From contig CADCDP010000026.1 of assembly GCA_902800305.1 (NCBI GenBank), forward strand, positions 1 to 56,111: DNA of 56,111 nucleotides. The letters are read 5' to 3'. The notes beneath the pieces were generated by a model, which was not told the origin of the DNA, did no database searches, and saw only the letters and a program-made list of their open reading frames with translations. This document shows positions 32,681-39,292 of this stretch, piece after piece; within the stretch, counting starts at the first letter, position 1; each line of letters begins with the position of its first letter. The translations under genes and the position numbers were made by a program. The DNA comes from an uncultured Bacteroidales bacterium (GTDB taxonomy: Bacteria > Bacteroidota > Bacteroidia > Bacteroidales > Bacteroidaceae).

Positions 32681-34593
32681 TGGACGCTCGTGCTCTTGAC
32701 ATACTCAAGGAATATTGGGGCTACGACTCTTTTCGTGGCATTCAGAGCGACATCATCGGAAGTATTCTGGAAAGACGCGACACGTTGGGACTGATGCCAA
32801 CGGGTGGCGGTAAGTCAATTTGTTTTCAAGTGCCAGCGTTGATGATGGAGGGACTGTGCATCGTGGTCACGCCGCTCATCTCGCTGATGAAAGACCAAGT
32901 GCAGCAGCTCAAGAACCGTGGCATCAAGGCTGAAGCGGTCTATTCGGGCATGATGCGTGAAGACATCATCCGAGTGCTCGACAATGCTGTGCTGGGTGCT
33001 TACAAATTGCTGTATATCTCTCCCGAACGACTTTCTTCCGACCTTTTTCTGGCAAAATTGGAGCGGATGCGTCAAGTGAGCATGATGGTGGTGGATGAAG
33101 CGCATTGTATCTCGCAATGGGGCTATGATTTTCGTCCTTCTTACTTGCAGATTGCCAAGATTCGCCACTTGCTCCCTCCCGATGTGCCTGTGCTGGCACT
33201 GACGGCAACCGCTACGCCAAAAGTGGTGGACGACATACAGGAACGGCTCGGATTCCGTGAGAAGAATGTCTTTTCGATGAGTTTCGAGCGTAAGAATCTT
33301 ATCTATGTGGTGCGTGAGACGGAGGATAGGGCAGGGGAGATGTTGCACATCTTGCAGGGTGTGCCGAATGGTAGTGCCATTGTCTATACGCGCACTCGTC
33401 AGCAGACGGTCGATATTGCTCGCTTTTTAGAGGAAAACGGCATCACCGCCAGTAATTACCACGCTGGTTTGACCGATGCAGAGAAGGACTATCGCCAAAT
33501 TAACTGGACGAAGAACCGTGTGCGAGTGATGGTGGCGACGAATGCGTTTGGCATGGGCATCGATAAGCCCGATGTGCGGATTGTGCTTCACTTCAACATG
33601 CCCGATTCGCTCGAAGCTTATTTTCAGGAGGCAGGTCGTGCAGGACGAGACGGTAAGACTTCCTACGCTGTGCTGCTCTACAACCACCAAGACTTGAAGA
33701 CGCTCAATCGGCGAGTGCCAGAAACTTATCCCGACATCGACTATGTGAAGCAGACTTACGAGAATGTGTCTTACTTCCTGCAAGTGGGGGTCGGAGAGGC
33801 TTTGGGGCGTACCTTTTACTTTCCGATGGAAACGTTTTGCCGCACCTTCCATCAGTTCCCTGTACAGACCCATGCGGCATTGAGCCTATTGAACAACGCT
33901 GGTTACATCGAGTATCATGAAGAGCAGGAATTTAAGTCGGCTCTTCATTTCATCCTCCGAAAGGAAGAGCTCTATCGCATCTACGAGACGGACGAAGACA
34001 CGGACTTGCTCATCCAAACCATCCTCCGTACTTATTCGGGTGTCTTCGCCAACTTTGTCTATATCGAAGAGATTCATCTCTCTCATCTCACGGGACTCTC
34101 TGTAGAGCGTGTCTATCAGATACTCAAGGAACTGCACCACCGCCGCATCATCGATTTTATCCCTCATCGTAAGACTCCAACGGTTGGCTATACCGTGGCA
34201 CGTATCGATACCGACCTTATCCATCTTCCACCGATTGTTTACGATGACCGTAAGGCTGACTTTCAGCAACGCATCGACGAAATTGCCCATTACGTCACCT
34301 CCACCGACACTTGCCGTAGTCGTATGCTTCTCAACTATTTCGGCGAAAAGACTGACCACGATTGTGGACAGTGTGATGTTTGCTTGGCTCGCAAGAAGAC
34401 CTCTTCTGCAGAAACCAATGATGTACGGGCCGCTGTCCAAGCTATCACCGCCTTCCTCCAAGACGGGAAAGGTCACAAACTCACTGACCTCAAGACTTTA
34501 CCCTTCAAAACCGCTGTTCTCGACGAAGCCATCCGATATTTGGCTGCCGAAGAACTGATTATGACCAAAGGACTTCAAGTAACACTAAAATAG
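32680..34593 (+). CDS. recQ: ATP-dependent DNA helicase RecQ
   Basis: A 637-residue 3'-5' helicase that works with RecJ at stalled forks and in RecF-type recombination. Motifs: MPTGGGKSICFQVPAL (Walker A, about 38-53), DEAHCISQWGYDFRPSY (about 138-154), ALTATATPKV, AFGMGIDKPDVRIV and QEAGRAGRDGK. The RQC zinc site is complete: C545, then CGQCDVC (about 564-570). A winged helix follows. There is no HRDC domain like that of E. coli RecQ; the tail (LTDLKTLPFKTAVLDEAIRY) looks like a winged-helix remnant. ATG 32680 is preferred to GTG 32677. Confidence 0.96.
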   Translation: MDARALDILKEYWGYDSFRGIQSDIIGSILERRDTLGLMPTGGGKSICFQVPALMMEGLCIVVTPLISLMKDQVQQLKNRGIKAEAVYSGMMREDIIRVLDNAVLGAYKLLYISPERLSSDLFLAKLERMRQVSMMVVDEAHCISQWGYDFRPSYLQIAKIRHLLPPDVPVLALTATATPKVVDDIQERLGFREKNVFSMSFERKNLIYVVRETEDRAGEMLHILQGVPNGSAIVYTRTRQQTVDIARFLEENGITASNYHAGLTDAEKDYRQINWTKNRVRVMVATNAFGMGIDKPDVRIVLHFNMPDSLEAYFQEAGRAGRDGKTSYAVLLYNHQDLKTLNRRVPETYPDIDYVKQTYENVSYFLQVGVGEALGRTFYFPMETFCRTFHQFPVQTHAALSLLNNAGYIEYHEEQEFKSALHFILRKEELYRIYETDEDTDLLIQTILRTYSGVFANFVYIEEIHLSHLTGLSVERVYQILKELHHRRIIDFIPHRKTPTVGYTVARIDTDLIHLPPIVYDDRKADFQQRIDEIAHYVTSTDTCRSRMLLNYFGEKTDHDCGQCDVCLARKKTSSAETNDVRAAVQAITAFLQDGKGHKLTDLKTLPFKTAVLDEAIRYLAAEELIMTKGLQVTLK

Positions 34594-34603
34594 ATGTAAA
34601 GTT

Positions 34604-34921
34604 ATGACACCTTTCGAAATGATTGCTCAAACTACCCAAGCCATTGCTGCTAACCCTTCCGATGCCGCTGCCTACAAGCAACGTGCCGTCACCCTCTGCC
34701 AGATGCAGCAGTACGACGAGGCAATGGCAGACCTCAACACCCTTATCGACACGCTTCACACTGAGGATGCCGAAGTGTTCCAGCTTCGTGGCACCCTTCG
34801 TATGAATCGAGGCGACAAGATGGGTGCGCTCGACGATATGCGTAAGGTTTTAGACCTCAACCCTGAACTCCTTCAACAACTCAGTGGAGTGTTTAAGACA
34901 AAAGAAAAAGGACATTGCTGA
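34604..34921 (+). CDS. Small tetratricopeptide-repeat protein
   Basis: A 105-residue soluble protein made of about two and a half TPR units: ANPSDAAAYKQRAVTLCQMQ, QYDEAMADLNTLIDTLHTED, AEVFQLRGTLRMNRGDKMGA, LDDMRKVLDLNPELLQQLSG. No signal peptide. It lies 10 bp after recQ and its stop codon sits in the loop of a terminator, so it is the last gene of the recJ-recQ operon. Such small TPR proteins after recQ recur in Bacteroidales; the partner is unknown. Confidence 0.78.
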   Translation: MTPFEMIAQTTQAIAANPSDAAAYKQRAVTLCQMQQYDEAMADLNTLIDTLHTEDAEVFQLRGTLRMNRGDKMGALDDMRKVLDLNPELLQQLSGVFKTKEKGHC

Positions 34922-34947
34922 TTTGCTTGGCAATGTCCTTCTTTGTT
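34908..34947. terminator. Bidirectional terminator between the TPR gene and tyrA
   Basis: AAGGACATTGC (34908-34918) pairs exactly with GCAATGTCCTT (34930-34940). T-rich sequence follows on the plus strand (CTTTGTTT) and a run of T with one C on the minus strand (plus AAAGAAAAA at 34901-34909). It serves both convergent operons. Confidence 0.85.
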
Positions 34948-34959
34948 TGGAAGAATGTC

Positions 34960-35733
34960 TTATTTGATGTTCTTCCTTATCTTCGTCAAGTACTGCTGCA
35001 TGTGTTCCTCGTCGCGGGTGTCGATAATCTCGATAATTTCCTTCATCTCTTTGCGAATCTGCTCCACCTGTCCTTTGGTGTAGGGGTTAAAGAGGATTTC
35101 GCGGAGGAGGGTATCATCCTCAGAAAGAACGCCTTTGGCTATTTTCATGTGTCGCTTGAAGGTAGTGCCAGGAGCATCCTGATGCTTCATCACGGCAGCG
35201 AAGGCGAAGGTGGAGATGAAAGGGATGGAGAGTGAGTAAGCCACCGTTTGGTCGTGTTCCTCGAAGGTGTATTCGAAGATGTTGAGGCCGAGACGTTGGT
35301 AGAGGTCCTTGAAGAAGCAACGTCCCATGTAGTCGCCCTCGTTGATGATGATGGCGTTCTCGTCGCTCAGTTTGCCAAGGTTGGCAAAGGTGGGACCGAA
35401 CATGGGGTGGGTGCTCACGTAGTGGAGGCCGCTGGCCTCGTAGTACTCCTTGAAGCCCGTCTTCACCGACGAGATGTCGGAGAGGATGCACGACTTGGGC
35501 AGATGCGGGATGACTTGGTCGAACACCTTCAGCGTATATTTGAGGCTGACGGCGTTGATGACCAGTTCCGGCTCAAAGCCGTCTATCTCGTCCAGCGACG
35601 TGAACCGCTGGGTGTTGTACATGAAACGAAGTCGCTTGGGGTCTATGTCATAGACGGCCACCTCGTGGTCGAACGACAGCAGGTCGGTGAAGAACGACCC
35701 CATCTTGCCTGCTCCTAAAATCAGTATTTTCAT
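34960..35733 (-). CDS. tyrA: Prephenate dehydrogenase
   Basis: A 257-residue NAD(P)-dependent enzyme converting prephenate to 4-hydroxyphenylpyruvate for tyrosine. The Rossmann start is MKILILGAGKMGSFFTDLLS with the acidic end VAVYDIDP. ILSDISSVKTGF and HYVSTHPMFGPTFANLGKL (about residues 105-123) carry the active-site histidine region. FEEHDQTVAYSLSIPF is a family block. Short form without chorismate mutase or ACT domain. It overlaps the preceding gene by 4 bp and is the last gene of the aromatic operon, followed by a terminator. Confidence 0.9.
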   Translation of the reverse strand: MKILILGAGKMGSFFTDLLSFDHEVAVYDIDPKRLRFMYNTQRFTSLDEIDGFEPELVINAVSLKYTLKVFDQVIPHLPKSCILSDISSVKTGFKEYYEASGLHYVSTHPMFGPTFANLGKLSDENAIIINEGDYMGRCFFKDLYQRLGLNIFEYTFEEHDQTVAYSLSIPFISTFAFAAVMKHQDAPGTTFKRHMKIAKGVLSEDDTLLREILFNPYTKGQVEQIRKEMKEIIEIIDTRDEEHMQQYLTKIRKNIK

Positions 35734-36794
35734 TTGTTGATGATTTCAATCTGTTGTCTTACACTTTCCTCGTGGATGCTCTCGAAGACCTTGGCAACGA
35801 AGTCGGGACCCATGCCGCAGAGCGAACCTTGTACACCACGCTTCGACAGAATCTCGGTGTAGCGGGCGGCTTGCAGGACGGTCATATTGTGCTCTTTCTT
35901 GTAGTGGCCAATCTCGCGGCAGACACGCATACGCTTGGCCAAGATGTCCATAATCTGGTTGTCCAGTTCGTCAATCTGCTTGCGCAGACTGGTCAAGCCC
36001 TCGGTCGTAGTGTGCTCGTCGCGGATGACAAGCAGTGAGAGGATGTAGTCGAGCACTTCTGGGGTCACCTGTTGCTTAGCATCGCTCCACGCTTTGTCGG
36101 GGTCGCAGTGAGATTCGACGATAAGTCCGTCAAAGCCCAAGTCCATAGACTGCTGGCAAAGAGGAGCAATGAGTTCGCGGCGACCGCCGATGTGGGAGGG
36201 ATCGCAGATAATGGGCAGTTCAGGGATGCGTCTGTGCAACTCGATGGGAATCTGCCACATCGGGGCATTGCGGTAGATTTTCTGTTCGTAGGAAGAGAAG
36301 CCACGGTGAATGGCTCCCATACGCTTTACGCCTGCTTGGTTGATGCGCTGCAAAGCACCAATCCACAGTTCGATGTCGGGGTTGACGGGGTTCTTCACGA
36401 AGACAGGCACGTCAATACCCTTCATCGCATCGGCCAATGCCTGTACCGCAAAGGGGTTGGCGGTGGTGCGTGCTCCCACCCAGAGGATGTCTATGTCGTA
36501 CTTCATGGCCAATTCCACATGCTCAGGTGTGGCCACCTCGGTAGCGACGAGCATGTGGGTCTCTTCCTTCACTTGCTTCATCCAGGGCAAAGCTTTTTCA
36601 CCATTGCCTTCGAAGCCTCCAGGCTTGGTACGTGGCTTCCACACGCCAGCACGGAAGTTGTGGCAGCCTTTCATGGCCAGTTCACGTGCCGTGGTCATCA
36701 CTTGCTCCTCAGTCTCGGCGGAGCATGGGCCAGCAATTACGAACGGACGTTCGTTGTCGCTTGGCAAACCTAACTTTTCTAATTCGAGTTCCAT
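35730..36794 (-). CDS. Bifunctional DAHP synthase/chorismate mutase
   Basis: A 354-residue fusion. Residues 1-255 are a type I-beta 3-deoxy-7-phosphoheptulonate synthase: PFVIAGPCSAETEEQV, HNFRAGVWKPRTKPGGFEG, GARTTANPFAVQALADAM, KNPVNPD, and CDPSHIGGRRELIAPL. Residues about 265-354 are a type II chorismate mutase (LTSLRKQIDELDNQIMDILA, KRMRVCREIGHYKKEHN). It thus catalyses the first step of the shikimate pathway and the chorismate branch step. In Gram-positive fusions the mutase is usually N-terminal; the C-terminal order here is the Bacteroidetes arrangement. The mutase part probably gives feedback control. It overlaps tyrA by 4 bp; 220 bp without a gene separate it from the aminotransferase. 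Confidence 0.93.
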   Translation of the reverse strand: MELELEKLGLPSDNERPFVIAGPCSAETEEQVMTTARELAMKGCHNFRAGVWKPRTKPGGFEGNGEKALPWMKQVKEETHMLVATEVATPEHVELAMKYDIDILWVGARTTANPFAVQALADAMKGIDVPVFVKNPVNPDIELWIGALQRINQAGVKRMGAIHRGFSSYEQKIYRNAPMWQIPIELHRRIPELPIICDPSHIGGRRELIAPLCQQSMDLGFDGLIVESHCDPDKAWSDAKQQVTPEVLDYILSLLVIRDEHTTTEGLTSLRKQIDELDNQIMDILAKRMRVCREIGHYKKEHNMTVLQAARYTEILSKRGVQGSLCGMGPDFVAKVFESIHEESVRQQIEIINK

Positions 36795-37014
36795 ACAGAC
36801 CCCCTCCCCGCTCCCCCTAAAGGGGAAGAGTAGAATGTTTGTGGGGAGGATTCTACTTGTTTTTTATGATTTCTTTTTATTAATTAGCTTTGACGGTGAC
36901 CACTCCCTTGGTAGTTTCCAAGGCTTTCGCGAAAGCCACTCCTTAACTCCTCTACTCCTTAGCCTTAAAAATATCCATCCTTAGAATTGCTCTCTTTGGA
37001 GATTGAAATCTCAA

Positions 37015-38184
37015 CTACCGAAAGTTGAGTTCTTTAATTCTCCGAAGTGCTTCTTGCATCTTCTCGTCCTTCGCACAGAGCGAGATGCGGATGTACCGCT
37101 TGCCGTTGCTGCCGAAGATGAAGCCAGGGGTGATGAAGACGCGGGCTTCGTGCAGCACCTTCTCCGTCAAGTCCTCCACCTCAGCGATGCTGTCGGGGAT
37201 GCGTCCCCAGAGGAACATACCCTGTTGTGTGGGGTCGAAGGTACAGCCGAGCGTGGTCATAATGTCTTCGGCAATCTTGCGGCGAGTGGCATACGTCTCG
37301 ATGTTCGCATGAGTGTGCCATGCCTCCGTGTTCTCGTAGGCTTGTGCGGCAGCCAGTTGCAGAGGACGGAACGTGCCCGAATCGATGTTGCTCTTGATTT
37401 TCAGAATCCACAGAACGAACGTGCTGTTTGTGGCCAGCATCCCCACGCGCCAACCTGGCATGTTGTGGCTCTTCGACATCGAGTTAAATTCGATGCAGCA
37501 TTCCTTCGCCCCAGGCACTTGCAGGATGCTCAGGTGCTCGTCTCTGTTCAGAATGAACGAGTAGGGATTGTCGTTCACCACCACGATGTTATGCTTCTGG
37601 GCGAATGCCACAATCTTCTCATATAGTTCACGAGAGGCACGTCCACCTGTCGGCATGTTCGGATAGTTCGTCCACATCAGCTTCACCCCCGTCAAGTCCA
37701 TTGCCTCCAACTGCTCGAAGTCAGGTTGCCAGCCGTTGCTCTCCAGCAGGTCGTAGTTCACAATCTGCTGACCCAGAATCTTGCTCAGCGACGTGTAGGT
37801 GGGGTAGCCAGGATTGGGCACCAGCACCTTGTCACCAGGGTTGCAGAGTGCCAACGTCACGTGCAGGATGCCCTCCTTGCTGCCAATGAGTGGCTGAATC
37901 TCTGTGGCAGGGTCGAGTGTCACGCCGTACCAACGCTGGTAGAATCCCGCCATCGCTTTCCGCAGTTCGGGGATGCCAACCGTAGGCTGATAGCCGTGGG
38001 CATCAGGTCGATGGGCATGCTCGCAAAGCACGTCGATGGTTTCTGCACTGGGCGGCATATCGGGCGAACCGATGGCAAGCGAGATGATGTCCTTGCCCTC
38101 GGCGTTCAACTTTGCCACTTCCTTGAGTTTTCTCGAAAAGTAGTACTCGCTCACAAGCGCGAGTCTGTTTGCTGGCTGTATCAT
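37015..38184 (-). CDS. Class I/II PLP aminotransferase of the aromatic operon
   Basis: A 389-residue pyridoxal-phosphate enzyme. Visible blocks are IISLAIGSPDMPPSAETID, HGYQPTVGIPELRKAMAGFY, GSKEGILHVTLALCNPGDKV (cofactor phosphate binding), NYPNMPTGGRAS (substrate region), VVNDNPYSF and FNSMSKSHNMPGWRVGML, where the lysine in SMSKS binds the cofactor (about residue 236). Its position between pheA and the DAHP synthase suggests it aminates phenylpyruvate and hydroxyphenylpyruvate, or makes arogenate. The sequence alone also fits aspartate or LL-diaminopimelate aminotransferases. It overlaps pheA by 4 bp. Confidence 0.85.
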   Translation of the reverse strand: MIQPANRLALVSEYYFSRKLKEVAKLNAEGKDIISLAIGSPDMPPSAETIDVLCEHAHRPDAHGYQPTVGIPELRKAMAGFYQRWYGVTLDPATEIQPLIGSKEGILHVTLALCNPGDKVLVPNPGYPTYTSLSKILGQQIVNYDLLESNGWQPDFEQLEAMDLTGVKLMWTNYPNMPTGGRASRELYEKIVAFAQKHNIVVVNDNPYSFILNRDEHLSILQVPGAKECCIEFNSMSKSHNMPGWRVGMLATNSTFVLWILKIKSNIDSGTFRPLQLAAAQAYENTEAWHTHANIETYATRRKIAEDIMTTLGCTFDPTQQGMFLWGRIPDSIAEVEDLTEKVLHEARVFITPGFIFGSNGKRYIRISLCAKDEKMQEALRRIKELNFR

Positions 38185-39038
38185 ATCTTGATTGTACTTT
38201 TTCCTTCTTTATATTCTCCTAAGATTTTCAGTTGCTTGGTCAGTGGGCGCACCGCATCGATGCTCTGGCGGTAACGCGTGTAGTCGTCGTACATCACGTC
38301 GATGTAGAACATATACTCCCACTCCCTTCCGATGATGGGCAGCGACTGAATCTTCGTCAGGTTGATTTTGTAGAATGAGAAGATGCTCAACACCTGCGAG
38401 AGAGAACCCTCGCTGTGGGGGAGGCTGAACACGACGCTCGCCTTGTTCGACTTGCTCGGCACACTCAGCTCCTCAGCCAGCCAAGGGTCGGCCAACACGA
38501 GGAAACGGGTGAAGTTGTGCTTGTTCGTCTCGATGCCCTCCTCCAGAATCTTCATCCCGTAGATGGGTGCGGCAAACTTCGAGCAGATGGCAGCATGACC
38601 ACGCAGTCCCTTCTCGCTGATGATTTTCGCCGAACCAGCCGTGTCGTCCGTCTCCACCACCTTCAGCTCCGAGTGCTTCTTCAGGAAGTCGCGGCACTGC
38701 ATCAAAGCCACAGGGTGCGAGTTCACCTCCGTGATGTCCTCCCACGAGTCCTCGGGCAGACATACGATGCTGTGCGAGATGCGGAGCTTGTGTTCACCCA
38801 CAATCTGCATACCACTTTCGCGCATCAGCTCGTAGTTGTGGAGCAGCGAGCCAGCGATAGTGTTCTCTATCGCCATCATGCCGATGATGCTCGTGTCCTG
38901 CTTCATCTCCTCAAACATCTGCTCGAACGTGTCACAGCACACCAGCTCGATGTCCTCACCCTCGAAGTAACAGTGGCTCGCCACATCGTGGTAACTCCCC
39001 ACCTCTCCTTGTATCGCTATTCTTCTCACATTACACAT
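38181..39038 (-). CDS. pheA: Prephenate dehydratase
   Basis: A 285-residue enzyme making phenylpyruvate from prephenate. RIAIQGEVGSYHDVASHCYF begins the catalytic domain. The T-x-R active-site motif appears as NKHNFTRFLVLADPW (about residues 168-182). A C-terminal ACT domain (about 195-275) with LPHSEGSLSQVLSIFSFYKI and the ESRP-type position LTKIQSLPIIGREWEYMFYID probably binds phenylalanine. No chorismate mutase domain, which is supplied by the DAHP synthase fusion. ATG 39038 lies in an AT-rich repeat tract; GTG 39029 (VRRIAIQG) is an alternative start closer to the family. Expression is controlled by the attenuator upstream. Confidence 0.92.
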   Translation of the reverse strand: MCNVRRIAIQGEVGSYHDVASHCYFEGEDIELVCCDTFEQMFEEMKQDTSIIGMMAIENTIAGSLLHNYELMRESGMQIVGEHKLRISHSIVCLPEDSWEDITEVNSHPVALMQCRDFLKKHSELKVVETDDTAGSAKIISEKGLRGHAAICSKFAAPIYGMKILEEGIETNKHNFTRFLVLADPWLAEELSVPSKSNKASVVFSLPHSEGSLSQVLSIFSFYKINLTKIQSLPIIGREWEYMFYIDVMYDDYTRYRQSIDAVRPLTKQLKILGEYKEGKSTIKI

Positions 39039-39071
39039 TTTACGTTATACATTATACATTTTACATAATAT

Positions 39072-39100
39072 AAAAAACGCCCCACTCTTCGGAGCGGGGC
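39072..39100 (-). terminator. Attenuator terminator of the aromatic operon
   Basis: On the minus strand GCCCCGCTC-CGAA-GAGTGGGGC (39100-39079) forms a 9-bp stem with one G-U pair. G and six T follow at 39077-39072. It lies between the leader peptide and pheA, so it would stop transcription before the structural genes. Confidence 0.92.
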
Positions 39101-39160
39101 TATATTGTTATTCTCTATGTATCTGTTACATGATGGTTGAAACACATAACTACCCGCTCC
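39091..39160 (-). promoter_or_regulatory. Antiterminator pairing of the aromatic attenuator
   Basis: GGAGCGGG (39160-39153, minus) starts at the last base of the leader peptide stop codon and is the exact complement of CCCGCTCC (39098-39091), the 5' strand of the terminator stem. The two pairings exclude each other. A ribosome finishing the leader would cover GGAGCGGG and let the terminator form. One stalled on the Tyr/Phe codons would leave it free. Confidence 0.85.
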
Positions 39161-39216
39161 TACTCGCCAGCAAAGTAAAAGTAAAAATAGTAATATGCGT
39201 TAAACCAAGATTTCAT
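39160..39216 (-). CDS. Aromatic leader peptide MKSWFNAYYYFYFYFAGE
   Basis: An 18-residue frame, too short for ordinary gene finding, placed 22 bases after the -7 box of the aromatic operon. Ten of its residues are aromatic: five Tyr, four Phe and one Trp, with eight in a row (residues 8-15, YYYFYFYF) shortly before the TAG stop. This is the design of PheL/TrpL-type leader peptides: scarce charged Tyr-tRNA or Phe-tRNA would stall the ribosome on the run. The following operon makes phenylalanine and tyrosine, matching the codons. Together with the terminator and the mutually exclusive antiterminator, all parts of a classic transcription attenuator are present. Confidence 0.9.
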   Translation of the reverse strand: MKSWFNAYYYFYFYFAGE

Positions 39217-39237
39217 GTCTTTTGTCTTTTTTCGCTG

Positions 39238-39268
39238 CAAAAGTACACACTTTTCCCGAAACCACCAA
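39238..39268 (-). promoter_or_regulatory. -33/-7 promoter of the aromatic operon
   Basis: Minus-strand TTG (39268-39266), a 20-bp spacer and TACTTTTG (39245-39238). Transcription would start near 39231, about 15 bases before the leader peptide. The xylanase gene upstream ends at 39293. Confidence 0.8.
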
Positions 39269-39292
39269 CACTTTTCCAGAAAAAATGCTGTT

